A DNA stretch of 64,000 nucleotides, taken from assembly GCF_000382125.1 (NCBI RefSeq), contig NZ_KB907546.1, positions 1 to 64,000 of the forward strand, in the 5' to 3' direction. This document shows, piece by piece, positions 1 to 9,491 of this stretch (positions are counted from its first letter, which is position 1; the number at the start of each line of letters is the position of its first letter). The stretch is from Eudoraea adriatica DSM 19308. Lineage in GTDB: Bacteria; Bacteroidota; Bacteroidia; Flavobacteriales; Flavobacteriaceae. Both the position numbers and the translations under genes were made by a program. The notes beneath the pieces were generated by a model. That model ran no database searches. It was given only the letters and a program-made list of their open reading frames with translations, and was not told the origin of the DNA.

Positions 1-283
1 ACAGTTCGGTCTCTATCTACTGCGGGCGTTAGAAATTTGAGCGGTCCTGACCCTAGTACGAGAGGACCGGGTCGGACCGACCGCTGGTGTACCGGTTGTC
101 CCGCCAGGGGCATTGCCGGGTAGCTAAGTCGGGAAGGGATAAGCGCTGAAAGCATATAAGCGCGAAACCCGCCGCGAGATGAGATTTCTTTAAAGGGCCG
201 TGGAAGATTACCACGTTGATAGGTCATAGGTGCAAGTGCCGCAAGGTACGCAGCCGAGTGATACTAATAGCCCGTTGAGCTTG
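1..283 (+). rRNA. 23S ribosomal RNA, 3' end (partial)
   Basis: The last ~280 nt of 23S rRNA; the 5' part lies outside the window. The universally conserved sarcin-ricin loop AGTACGAGAGGACC is seen near 55-68, followed by the usual helix 95-101 region and the terminal ..ACTAATAGCCCGTTGAGC. The exact 3' end is estimated from related Bacteroidota 23S ends. Confidence 0.95.
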
Positions 284-446
284 CGCCGTCAAGAGCCTTG
301 TAGAAAAGGTAGTCTTGCACATCCTCCCTATTAAATACGTTGCCTCCCAGAGTAAACACCCTGTCTCATTATGTTAAGATATTGCTGCCTGGGCTAGTGA
401 AAACTAACCGGCAGACGTTGTTCCGCAAATCGGACAACGCAAAACT
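284..446 (+). other. 23S-5S internal transcribed spacer
   Basis: About 160 nt between the 23S end and 5S rRNA. It holds no tRNA and no protein-coding frame that I can support. It should be part of the rRNA precursor transcript. Confidence 0.7.
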
Positions 447-556
447 CGGGTGGCCATGGCGACGGGGTCCACCCCTTTCCATACCGAACAGGGAAGTTAA
501 GCCCGTCTGCGCCGATGGTACTGCCGTAACTGGTGGGAGAGTAGGCCGCCGCCTTC
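447..556 (+). rRNA. rrf: 5S ribosomal RNA
   Basis: Complete 5S rRNA. Helix I pairs GGGTGGC (448-454) with GCCGCCT (548-554), including G-U pairs. The internal conserved stretch CCGAACAGGGAAGTTAAGCCC and the GGGAGAGTAGG tail are typical. It is the last gene of the rRNA operon and is followed directly by a terminator. Confidence 0.95.
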
Positions 557-562
557 TTTAAA

Positions 563-597
563 AGCACTTATCAATTCGTTGGTAGGTGCTTTTTTTT
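563..597 (+). terminator. rRNA operon rho-independent terminator
   Basis: A 12-bp stem (563-574 with 579-590, two G-U pairs) is closed by a TTCG tetraloop and followed by seven T residues. It sits 7 nt after 5S rRNA. Confidence 0.9.
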
Positions 598-668
598 ATC
601 CGAAAAATTCGAAGAATAATCGAAACATCTGTTTGCTCCTATAATTCAGATATGACTAGCATCATGGC

Positions 669-692
669 AGGTATTATAGCTCTATAATACCT
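669..692. promoter_or_regulatory. Perfect 24-bp palindrome at the start of the lon-like gene
   Basis: AGGTATTATAG, a 2-nt spacer, then CTATAATACCT: an 11-bp perfect inverted repeat ending 3 nt before the ATG at 696. It could be an operator, or an RNA hairpin that blocks the start codon. A TGAC-N4-ATCA pair resembling an FNR/CRP site lies just upstream (650-665), but no TAnnTTTG element sits at the expected distance. Confidence 0.6.
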
Positions 693-695
693 TTA

Positions 696-3128
696 ATGAA
701 TATATCCTTTAATAGATCGTCCATGATACATCAATTAAAACCACAAGATTTAAGGAAAGGTATAGTTGCAAAAGAAATAGACTGGAAGCAAATAAGAGAA
801 AAAGAATCATCCAAATTGCTAATCGGACAGGAGCGAGCATTGAAATCACTTGAATTCGGTATTGGCAATAAAAGAGGTGGTTTCAATATATTCGTATCCG
901 GCTATCCCGGAAGCGGAAAATTGAAAGCTGTCAACCATTATTTGGAAGAAAAGGCAAAATTGGAAGTAACCCCGGGTGATTGGTGCTATGTCAACAATTT
1001 TCAGGACTCATTCTATCCTAAAAGGATCAAATTGCCGAATGGCGGAGGACAAACTTTTAAACTCGATATAGAGCGTTTGATCAAAGAAATACAAAAAATC
1101 CTGATCAATGCCTTTGAAAGCAAAGAATATCAGGATAAGAAAGAGCAGATTATTGAGGATTTCAGACAAAAAGAGAAAAAGTTATTCCAGAATATTCATA
1201 ACAAGGCACGTGCAAATAATTTTGCCGTTACCCGAACCCCTATAGAAATATTGGTCATCCCAACCGATGATAAGGGAAGACCCTTAAATGACGAAAAATT
1301 TGATAAACTGGATAAAAAAGAGCGGGATAACTTACTTAATAAGCAATCGGAATTAAAGAAAGAACTTTTTGAGCTAATTCGAAAAAATCGTGAATTGGAA
1401 CGTACCGGTAATGAATCTCTATTACAACTGGATGAAAGTATTGCCTCCTATTCCATAGATTCCCTATTACAGGAATTGAATGAAAAATACAGGGACTTTC
1501 GAGACGTACTATTGTATTTGGATGAGATTAAAAAAGACATAATTACCGGTTTGCATAGTTTTCTAAAAGCAAGTTTAAATCAGGACAGGCTAGATTTTAA
1601 ACAAGAGCTGAAATTCCAAAAATATGATGTAAATGTAATCACAGATAATACAGATATTTCTGGAGCTCCTATTGTACTCGAATTAAACCCAACGTTAAAT
1701 AATCTATTTGGGAAAGTAGAGCACGAATCGTATATGGGAACACTCATTACGAATTTTACCCTTATCAGAGGCGGAGCTTTGCATAAAGCAAATGGCGGCT
1801 ACCTTATTATAAGCCTGAAAGATTTACTGATGTCCTACTTTTCCTGGGATAGCCTGAAAAGAGCTCTAAAGAATAACGAGATCGTAATTGAAGATGCCCG
1901 GGAACAATTGGGTATTATTAGTGCTAAAAGCTTAAAACCCGAGCCAATCCCACTCGATATTCAGGTAATTTTAATTGGGTCTCCCAGGTTGTACTATCTA
2001 TTATATGAACTAGACGAAGATTTTAAAGAACTATTCAAGGTTAAGGCTGAGTTTGATACTTCTATGGATTATTCCTCTGAAAACATATTGGATTTTGCCG
2101 GGGTTACCTATAGGATCCAAAAAGAAAATGAATTATTTCCCATTAACGACGAAGCTATGGGCAGGCTTGTAGAACATGCCTCCAGAATGGCCGGGGATAG
2201 AGAAAAAATATCTATAAAATTCCGTGAAATACAGGATATTATACATGAAGCAGACCATTATGCACGACTGGCCAAAAAAAATGAAATTGGCGCTGAAGAT
2301 ATCAAAGAGGCTATTGAAGCTCGGTATTATCGTTCTAATCTAATACAGGTCAAGATAAACGAAATGATAAAGAGAGGACAGCTCATGATTGACCTTGAAG
2401 AATCTAAGGTGGGTCAGATCAATGGAATATCTGTTCTTGATCTTGGGGATATCAGCTTTGGCAGGCCTAATAAAATAACAGCCAGTATTGCTTCTGGTAA
2501 AGTAGGTTTGATTGATATTGAGCGGGAAGCAAAATTAGCAGGGCCAATCCATACTAAGGGAATTCTGATATTGCAAGGGTATTTATTAGAAAAATATGGT
2601 CAGGATAAAGCTTTAAGTCTCTTTGCCAGTTTGGTTTTTGAACAGAGTTATTCGGAAATTGAAGGGGATAGTGCTTCGTGTGCTGAATTATTTGCCTTAT
2701 TGTCCAGTTTAGCCCAACTACCTGTTAAACAAGGTGTTGCGGTAACAGGGTCTATCAATCAGAGAGGCGAACTACAGCCAGTTGGCGCCATTAATCAAAA
2801 GATCGAAGGATTCTACGAGGTATGCGCTCAAAGCAGCCTCAATGGCCAACAGGGAGTTATTATTCCTAAGCCTAATTTGGAAAATTTAATGTTAAAAGAT
2901 GAAGTTTTATCGGCAGTTGAAAAAGGTCTTTTCCGCATCTGGGCAATTGATACTGTAGATGACGGCCTTGAGATCCTAACAGGGTTAACAGCCGGGAAAA
3001 AGTTACAGGGGGGCTCATTCTCAAAGAACTCTGTACACTACAAAGTAGATGAAAGACTTAAGGAGCTGAACAAAAATGTACTGCCAGTAATACATGCGGT
3101 CAATGAGGAACATAGCAATGCATATTAA
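696..3128 (+). CDS. Lon-like ATP-dependent protease (AAA_32/S16 family, YcbZ type)
   Basis: A cytoplasmic ATP-dependent serine protease of the Lon-related group without the classical Lon substrate-recognition N domain. The Walker A motif is GYPGSGK (residues 69-75). A long charged, coiled-coil-like insert follows (about 120-290). The C-terminal S16 domain carries the Ser-Lys dyad: Ser659 in GDSAS and Lys702 in INQKIEG, 43 residues apart as in classical Lon. At 810 residues it is a normal length for the family. Start: ATG 696 has no clear Shine-Dalgarno and lies right behind the palindrome at 669-692; ATG 723 (residue 10) is a plausible alternative. The gene stands alone and converges with gltD. 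The family assignment is firm, but the substrate is unknown. Confidence 0.93.
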   Translation: MNISFNRSSMIHQLKPQDLRKGIVAKEIDWKQIREKESSKLLIGQERALKSLEFGIGNKRGGFNIFVSGYPGSGKLKAVNHYLEEKAKLEVTPGDWCYVNNFQDSFYPKRIKLPNGGGQTFKLDIERLIKEIQKILINAFESKEYQDKKEQIIEDFRQKEKKLFQNIHNKARANNFAVTRTPIEILVIPTDDKGRPLNDEKFDKLDKKERDNLLNKQSELKKELFELIRKNRELERTGNESLLQLDESIASYSIDSLLQELNEKYRDFRDVLLYLDEIKKDIITGLHSFLKASLNQDRLDFKQELKFQKYDVNVITDNTDISGAPIVLELNPTLNNLFGKVEHESYMGTLITNFTLIRGGALHKANGGYLIISLKDLLMSYFSWDSLKRALKNNEIVIEDAREQLGIISAKSLKPEPIPLDIQVILIGSPRLYYLLYELDEDFKELFKVKAEFDTSMDYSSENILDFAGVTYRIQKENELFPINDEAMGRLVEHASRMAGDREKISIKFREIQDIIHEADHYARLAKKNEIGAEDIKEAIEARYYRSNLIQVKINEMIKRGQLMIDLEESKVGQINGISVLDLGDISFGRPNKITASIASGKVGLIDIEREAKLAGPIHTKGILILQGYLLEKYGQDKALSLFASLVFEQSYSEIEGDSASCAELFALLSSLAQLPVKQGVAVTGSINQRGELQPVGAINQKIEGFYEVCAQSSLNGQQGVIIPKPNLENLMLKDEVLSAVEKGLFRIWAIDTVDDGLEILTGLTAGKKLQGGSFSKNSVHYKVDERLKELNKNVLPVIHAVNEEHSNAY

Positions 3129-3185
3129 CTGTGCAAAAGACCCGTATTTGCGGCTATTTAAATAGCTCCTGAAACCAAAATCCTT

Positions 3186-4652
3186 TTAGATTCTTGGCAA
3201 GTCGCCCTCTCCTTTAAGGGGTAAATAGGATTTGCCCATAAGATATGTATCTATGTGATAGGCAGCCTGTCTGCCCTCCGAGATGGCCCATACAATTAAG
3301 GATTGTCCTCTTCGCTGATCCCCGGCAACAAAAACTCCGGGAACATTTGTTTTGTAGTCTTTTACGGATGCTTTGATATTAGTTCTTGGATCGGCTTCTA
3401 GCCCCAGCTGCTCTGCAATTGTCATTTCAGAACCGGTAAAACCCATGGCCAACAGAGCCAGTTCACAAGGCCATTCCTTTTCTGTACCAGGGACTTCTTT
3501 CAAAACAGGGCGCTGACCTGGTATTTTCTCCCATTCAACATTTGCGGTAATGAGACCTTTTAAATTTCCATTTTTGTCGCCGATGAATTCTTTAGTGGAG
3601 ATGCTAAAAAATCGTTCTGCACCTTCCTTGTGGGAAGAACTTGTTCTTAAGCGCATTGGCCAGAAAGGCCATGGCTGATCCTCCGGCCTGTCAGGGGTGG
3701 CTTTGGGCATAATTTCAAAGTTTACTACAGATTTCGCCCCTTGCCGGAAAGATGTTCCTATGCAATCCGAACCTGTATCGCCCCCTCCAATAACAATGAC
3801 ATTTTTATCAGTGGCTTTTATTTCTTCTCCTTCGAACTTCAATCCATCAACTCTGCGGTTATTTTGGCCTAAAAAATCCATCGCCTGTACAACTCCTTTT
3901 AAATCGGCACCTTTTATTGGTAAATTTCTCCGAACGGTAGCTCCACCGCATAATACCACGGCATCAAAATCTTTGCGGAGCACTTCAGCCTTAATATCAA
4001 TGCCAACATTAACCCCGCATTTAAATTCAATACCTTCTTCCTGCAAAATTTGGAGTCTTCTGTCAATAACATGTTTCTCCATTTTAAAGTCGGGGATCCC
4101 ATACCTCAAAAGGCCACCAGGTTTTTCATCACGTTCAAAGACTATGACTGTATGGCCTGCCCGGTTGAGTTGCTGGGCCGTAGCTAAACCTGCAGGTCCC
4201 GAGCCAATAACGGCAACCTTTTTACCGGTTCTTGTTTCCGGTGGAATGGCTTTAACCCAACCTTTCTTAAATGCCGTCTCCACAATATTTTTTTCAATAT
4301 TCTCAATAGAAACGGGGTCTTCATTGATTCCAAGTACGCAGGCTTCCTCACATGGCGCCGGGCAAAGTCTTCCGGTAAACTCAGGAAAATTATTGGTTGC
4401 ATGCAAAATTTCTGCCGCCTTTTCCCATTTCCCGCGGTATACCGCGTCATTAAAATCCGGAATTAAGTTGCCCAGAGGACATCCACTATGGCAAAATGGT
4501 ATCCCACAATCCATACATCTGGCACCCTGATCTTTGAGTTCTTTTTCCTTCATAGGAATTGTAAACTCTTTGTAATTCTGAATGCGCTCATCTACCGGAG
4601 CATATGGTTCCACTTTTCTATCGAACTCCAAAAATCCTGTTATCTTACCCAT
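3186..4652 (-). CDS. gltD: Glutamate synthase small subunit
   Basis: The NADPH-dependent beta subunit of glutamate synthase (GOGAT). It passes electrons from NADPH through FAD and Fe-S clusters to GltB, so that glutamine plus 2-oxoglutarate gives two glutamates. Cluster-binding cysteines are at 46, 49, 54, 58 and 97, 101, 105. The FAD-binding GSGPAG is at 150-155, and a second dinucleotide motif, VIGGGDTGSD, is near 288. The length of 488 residues is usual. It lies 7 nt downstream of gltB on the same strand and is clearly co-transcribed. It ends in convergence with the lon-like gene. Confidence 0.96.
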   Translation of the reverse strand: MGKITGFLEFDRKVEPYAPVDERIQNYKEFTIPMKEKELKDQGARCMDCGIPFCHSGCPLGNLIPDFNDAVYRGKWEKAAEILHATNNFPEFTGRLCPAPCEEACVLGINEDPVSIENIEKNIVETAFKKGWVKAIPPETRTGKKVAVIGSGPAGLATAQQLNRAGHTVIVFERDEKPGGLLRYGIPDFKMEKHVIDRRLQILQEEGIEFKCGVNVGIDIKAEVLRKDFDAVVLCGGATVRRNLPIKGADLKGVVQAMDFLGQNNRRVDGLKFEGEEIKATDKNVIVIGGGDTGSDCIGTSFRQGAKSVVNFEIMPKATPDRPEDQPWPFWPMRLRTSSSHKEGAERFFSISTKEFIGDKNGNLKGLITANVEWEKIPGQRPVLKEVPGTEKEWPCELALLAMGFTGSEMTIAEQLGLEADPRTNIKASVKDYKTNVPGVFVAGDQRRGQSLIVWAISEGRQAAYHIDTYLMGKSYLPLKGEGDLPRI

Positions 4653-4659
4653 CTATCGA

Positions 4660-7600
4660 TTATATTGTTTCTAATTTTTCTCTTTCCAGACGAATTAATG
4701 CCTGTTTGTATTCTTCCGGGAATATTTTAATAAATTTTGGCAGGTAATTTTCCCAATTCTCAAGAATTCTTTGAGCAAGCGGACTTAAAGTGGTATTATA
4801 GTGATTTTCTATTAATGTCCTGAGTTGCTTTATGTCATTGTCCTCTTCTACTGCCAATAGGTTCAAAGCCTCCTTATTACACCTTTTCTCAAAAGTCTTT
4901 TTCTCATCAAAAATATAAGCAATGCCTCCACTCATTCCTGCACCAAAGTTTCTTCCAACTTCACCCAGGATAACGGCTACTCCTCCGGTCATGTATTCAC
5001 ATCCGTGGTCTCCTATTCCTTCTACAACAGCCTGTGCCCCGGAATTTCTTACACAAAAACGTTCGCCTGCTTTACCATTTATATATGCCTCTCCAGAAGT
5101 GGCGCCGTAAAGCGTTACATTTCCGGTTATGATATTATTTTCCGGTTGTATAGTAGATTTATCCGGAACTTTTATTACCAGCCTGGCACCCGAAAGTCCT
5201 TTTCCCAAATAGTCATTTGTGTTACCATTGACCACCATGGTAAGGCCTTTGGTAGCAAAAGCTCCAAAACTTTGCCCGGCAGAACCAGTAAAATTTAATT
5301 TCAAAGTGTTTTCCTGCAGTCCTTCAGCGCCATATATTTTAGAAATTTCATTGCTGATAATTGCTCCTACCGCCCTGTCGGTATTATGGATTGGAAAATC
5401 TAAAGATATTTTTTCCTTTCTGAATATAGCGGGATGTGATTTCTCTATAATTTCAAACTCTATAGAATCTTCAATTTGATGTTGTTGCTTTTGGGTATTA
5501 TAAAGTTTTGTGTTCTTTGGCACATCTATATGATGAAGAATAGGCGTTAGGTCTATTCCTGATGCCTTATAGTGATTAATTGCCCCGTTTCTATCCAGTT
5601 TTTCCACCTGCCCTACCATCTCATTGACAGTGCGGAAGCCTAGCTGAGCCATTATTTCTCTTAACTCCTCTGCTACAAAATACATGTAGTTTACTACATG
5701 TTCCGGTTTGCCTTTAAACTTTTTTCTCAGTTCAGGGTTTTGGGTTGCAATACCCACCGGACAGGTATTCAGATGGCAAACACGCATCATTATACATCCG
5801 GATGCTACCAGGGGAGCTGTTGCAAATCCAAATTCCTCTGCTCCTAAAAGACAGGCAATTGCGACATCCCTTCCGGTTTTTAATTGACCATCGCATTCCA
5901 AAACTATTCTGTTTCTCAGGTCGTTCATTACCAGAGTTTGTTGGGCTTCAGCAATTCCTAACTCCCACGGGAGCCCTGCATGCTTGAGTGAAGTTAGAGG
6001 AGATGCACCGGTTCCCCCGTCAAAGCCGGAAATAAGAATCACATCCGCTTTCGCTTTGGACACACCGGCAGCAACCGTGCCAACGCCCACTTCAGAAACA
6101 AGTTTCACATTAATCCTGGCCTCGCGATTCGCAGATTTCAGGTCATATATTAATTGCGACAAATCCTCAATAGAATAGATGTCATGATGCGGTGGTGGTG
6201 AAATAAGACCTACATAAGGGGTGGAATTTCGCGTTTTGGCTATTGCCGGATTTACCTTTGGTCCGGGTAATTGGCCGCCTTCTCCCGGTTTTGCTCCCTG
6301 GGCCATTTTAATCTGTATCTCCTGTGCATTGGTAAGATAGTTTGATGTAACTCCAAACCTTCCTGACGCAACCTGTTTAATAGCACTGTTACGCCAATCA
6401 CCTGTCTGGTTTTTATAGAACCTTTCTGCATCTTCCCCTCCTTCACCGGAATTACTTTTACCACCTATTCTGTTCATGGCAATCGCAAGGTTTTCATGAG
6501 CCTCTTTGCTAATGGAACCATAAGACATTGCACCTGTCTTGAATCGTTTAACTATTTCAGTCCATGGTTCTACTTCTTCAATGGGGATTGGGTCATAATT
6601 TGAAAACTCAAATAAACCTCGGATAGTCATTAAATTTTTAGATTGTTCATTTACCATTGCAGCAAACTCCTTGTAGGTGTCCGGTTCGTTATTTCTGACA
6701 GATTTCTGGAGTTTTGCAATGGATAAAGGATTGAACATATGCTTTTCCCCATCGCGCCTCCAGCGGTACTCACCTCCAATTTCAAGATCCAGATTAGCAG
6801 CTACATGTTGATCCTGATAAGCCTTTTTGTGTCTTTTGGATATTTCTTTCTCTATTTCATATAAGCCAATGCCCTGAATACGGGTTGGTGTATTTGGAAA
6901 ATATTTATCCACAACTTTTGTATTAATTCCAATACATTCAAAAAGTTGAGAACCTCGGTATGAATTTAGCGTAGAGATACCAATCTTATTCATGACTTTT
7001 AAAATACCCTTTCCTATGGCTTTGTTGTAATTCTTAATGGCCTCATCAAATGTGTATTCCGTAATATCATGTTCTTCAATTTGTTCTGCAATGATCTCAT
7101 TAACGAGATAGGGATTTATTGCACTTGCACCAAACCCGAACAACAGAGCAAAATGATGGACCTCCCTTGGCTCCGCAGATTCAATAATAATGCTTAATTT
7201 GGAACGTTTTCCCAATCGCTGAAGTCCACTGTTAATATAAGAACAGGCAAGTAATGCAGGAATGGGTGCTCTATCTTTATCGGAGTTTCTATCCGATAAA
7301 ATAATAATGTTTGCTCCGTTATCTATGGCTTTCTCTGCTTCTCTTAAATTGTTTTCAAGAGCTTCCTCCAAACCATTGTGTCCTCTGGCTATGTTATAGA
7401 GAATAGGAATTGAAACCACCCTGTAATCAGGGCTTGCATCGTAATTCTTAATCTTATCAAGATCTTCTTTGGAAATCACAGGGTTTTGGATTTTCAACTT
7501 GCGACAATTCAGTTCTGTGATGTCAAAAATGTTATGATCACTCCCCAGCGTCAGAGAAATATCCGTAATTAATTCTTCGCGAATACCATCTAATGGTGGA

Positions 7601-9165
7601 TTGGTTACCTGTGCAAAAAGTTGTTTAAAATAATTATATAAGAGTTGAGGGCGTTCAGATAAAACTGCGATAGGAGTATCAGAACCCATAGAACCTATTG
7701 GTTCTTTGGCATGTTGGCCCATTGGAAGGATAATTGTATTAATATCCTCAAGAGTATAGCCAAATACAGCTTTCCTTTTTTCTAGTGACGCTTCATTGAG
7801 AAAGAGGGGACAATCATTATATGGGATATTTTTTAAATGGACTAGATTAGTGTCTAACCACTTTTTGTAAGGATACTTTTTTGCTATTTTTTCTTTGATT
7901 TCTTCGTCATTAACAATTCTTCCGGCTTCCATATCAACCAAAAACATTTTACCAGGTTCAAGTCGGCCGTGGTATTCAATATTTTCAGGAGCTATTTCTA
8001 ACACACCTGTTTCAGAAGACATTATTACATAACCGTCTTTAGTAACCGAATACCGTGATGGTCTAAGTCCATTTCTGTCCAAAACTGCACCTATGTAACT
8101 CCCATCTGTAAACGGAATAGATGCCGGACCGTCCCAGGGTTCCATAGCACAGGAATTGTATTCATAAAACGCCCGCTTATTTTCTGACATCTCATCGTTC
8201 TTCTCCCAGGCTTCCGGAACCAGCATCATCATAACTTCCGGAAGAGACCTGCCTGTCATGAGTAGTAATTCTACGACCATATCCATTGAGGCGGAGTCGG
8301 ATTTTCCGGGTAAAATTATGGGCAGGATATTCCTGATTTCTTCACCAAACAAATCACTTTTCAATAGTGCTTCCCTGGAACTCATGCGCATTACATTGCC
8401 TCTTAATGTGTTGATTTCCCCATTATGGCACATATACCTGAATGGCTGTGCAAGATCCCAGGTAGGAAAAGTATTGGTGGAAAAACGTTGATGAACCAAT
8501 GCTAATCTTGTTACAACCCTTGCGTCCATTAAGTCTTTAAAATAAAGCTTAATATCATTGGGCATCAGAAGGCCTTTAAAGATGATTATTTTTGTTGAAA
8601 GACTTGGCACATAGAAAAATTTACTCTCAGATAGTTTTGAATTTAACAGGGCATGCTCCGTTACTTTACGTGCGATATAAAGTTTGAGGTTAAAGTCAAA
8701 ATCCTTTTGTGTTTTACTTTCTTTACCAATAAAGACTTGCTTCACAAATGGCTCTGTTTCTCCGGCAATTCTTCCCGGAACAGACTTGTTAACAGGAACA
8801 TTTCGCCATCCTATTAATTGCAACCCCTGTTTCTTTATGTTTTCTTCGAATATTGAGATACAATAGTCGCGTTGGTTATCCTTTTTTGGCAGGAACACAT
8901 TGCCAACCGCATAATCTCCTGCTTTGGGAAGCGTGAAATCACATTCATCCAGGAAGAACTTATGCGGGATATCTATAAGGATTCCGGCACCATCCCCGGT
9001 CTTTCCATCGGAACTTACAGCGCCCCTGTGCTCTAGTTTATCGAGGATTTCGAGAGCCTTGTGAATAATGCTATTTGACTTTTTTCCTTTCAGGCTGCAA
9101 ATAAATCCAGCGCCACAGTTATCATGTTCAAATTCAGGTAGATACAAGCCTTGTTTTTTCATCAT
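4660..9165 (-). CDS. gltB: Glutamate synthase large subunit
   Basis: The alpha subunit of GOGAT, 1501 residues (normal length). It begins with a short propeptide. The predicted mature N-terminus is Cys17 (DNC-GAGF), the class II glutamine amidotransferase nucleophile that releases ammonia from glutamine. The central and FMN-binding synthase domains follow; the 3Fe-4S ligands CIMMRVCHLNTC (C-x5-C-x4-C) lie near residue 1125, followed by the C-terminal beta-helix (GXXGXXXG-like repeats). It is the first gene of gltB-gltD. The upstream region has a -7 element and two kinds of inverted repeat, so regulation by nitrogen or carbon status is likely but unproven. Confidence 0.97.
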   Translation of the reverse strand: MMKKQGLYLPEFEHDNCGAGFICSLKGKKSNSIIHKALEILDKLEHRGAVSSDGKTGDGAGILIDIPHKFFLDECDFTLPKAGDYAVGNVFLPKKDNQRDYCISIFEENIKKQGLQLIGWRNVPVNKSVPGRIAGETEPFVKQVFIGKESKTQKDFDFNLKLYIARKVTEHALLNSKLSESKFFYVPSLSTKIIIFKGLLMPNDIKLYFKDLMDARVVTRLALVHQRFSTNTFPTWDLAQPFRYMCHNGEINTLRGNVMRMSSREALLKSDLFGEEIRNILPIILPGKSDSASMDMVVELLLMTGRSLPEVMMMLVPEAWEKNDEMSENKRAFYEYNSCAMEPWDGPASIPFTDGSYIGAVLDRNGLRPSRYSVTKDGYVIMSSETGVLEIAPENIEYHGRLEPGKMFLVDMEAGRIVNDEEIKEKIAKKYPYKKWLDTNLVHLKNIPYNDCPLFLNEASLEKRKAVFGYTLEDINTIILPMGQHAKEPIGSMGSDTPIAVLSERPQLLYNYFKQLFAQVTNPPLDGIREELITDISLTLGSDHNIFDITELNCRKLKIQNPVISKEDLDKIKNYDASPDYRVVSIPILYNIARGHNGLEEALENNLREAEKAIDNGANIIILSDRNSDKDRAPIPALLACSYINSGLQRLGKRSKLSIIIESAEPREVHHFALLFGFGASAINPYLVNEIIAEQIEEHDITEYTFDEAIKNYNKAIGKGILKVMNKIGISTLNSYRGSQLFECIGINTKVVDKYFPNTPTRIQGIGLYEIEKEISKRHKKAYQDQHVAANLDLEIGGEYRWRRDGEKHMFNPLSIAKLQKSVRNNEPDTYKEFAAMVNEQSKNLMTIRGLFEFSNYDPIPIEEVEPWTEIVKRFKTGAMSYGSISKEAHENLAIAMNRIGGKSNSGEGGEDAERFYKNQTGDWRNSAIKQVASGRFGVTSNYLTNAQEIQIKMAQGAKPGEGGQLPGPKVNPAIAKTRNSTPYVGLISPPPHHDIYSIEDLSQLIYDLKSANREARINVKLVSEVGVGTVAAGVSKAKADVILISGFDGGTGASPLTSLKHAGLPWELGIAEAQQTLVMNDLRNRIVLECDGQLKTGRDVAIACLLGAEEFGFATAPLVASGCIMMRVCHLNTCPVGIATQNPELRKKFKGKPEHVVNYMYFVAEELREIMAQLGFRTVNEMVGQVEKLDRNGAINHYKASGIDLTPILHHIDVPKNTKLYNTQKQQHQIEDSIEFEIIEKSHPAIFRKEKISLDFPIHNTDRAVGAIISNEISKIYGAEGLQENTLKLNFTGSAGQSFGAFATKGLTMVVNGNTNDYLGKGLSGARLVIKVPDKSTIQPENNIITGNVTLYGATSGEAYINGKAGERFCVRNSGAQAVVEGIGDHGCEYMTGGVAVILGEVGRNFGAGMSGGIAYIFDEKKTFEKRCNKEALNLLAVEEDNDIKQLRTLIENHYNTTLSPLAQRILENWENYLPKFIKIFPEEYKQALIRLEREKLETI

Positions 9166-9184
9166 CTTTATTGCAGTATTTGCT

Positions 9185-9192
9185 CAAAAATA
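9185..9192 (-). promoter_or_regulatory. Probable -7 element of the gltB promoter
   Basis: On the minus strand this reads TATTTTTG, matching the Bacteroidota TAnnTTTG -7 consensus, about 20 nt upstream of the gltB ATG. No convincing -33 TTG was seen at the proper distance, so the call is tentative. Confidence 0.45.
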
Positions 9193-9209
9193 TCATTTTT
9201 AATAAAATA

Positions 9210-9266
9210 TGTACATCATTTAGGAAGATTGTGTACAAAATAGTTAACGTTTGCAAAAAAACGTTA
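9210..9266. promoter_or_regulatory. Candidate operator region upstream of gltB
   Basis: Two TGTACA palindromes (9210-9215 and 9232-9237) lie exactly 22 bp apart, two helical turns. Directly beyond them is a perfect 9-bp inverted repeat, TTAACGTTT / AAACGTTAA (9244-9252 and 9259-9267), with a 6-nt spacer. The rest of 9268-9491 is AT-rich and shows no gene. The regulators are unknown; the AACGTT core resembles LacI-family operators only in a general way. Confidence 0.45.
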
Positions 9267-9491
9267 AAATATATTCAATTTGGAATTTTTACCCCCTATA
9301 AATTGAGATTATAATAAATCAGAAGTAAAGTTTAGTCTCAAAAGATAAGCTCGGGGGGTAAGAGTGGTCAAAATAGTACTTATTTACAATTTTACCCAAT
9401 CTTTGAGAAGATTATTGATTAGAAATGTTACTATTTTGAAGTGGTACCCAGAAAATTTCAGGGCACATAACCATTAATGAACTATAGAAAG

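Noticed and set aside
3153-3166. Palindrome GCTATTTAAATAGC between lon-like gene and gltD as a terminator
   Set aside because: AT-rich, no T-run on either side and no loop; not a convincing terminator.
3697-4530. A 277-codon + frame opposite gltD
   Set aside because: An antisense shadow of a well-supported gene; no signal, motif or composition of its own.
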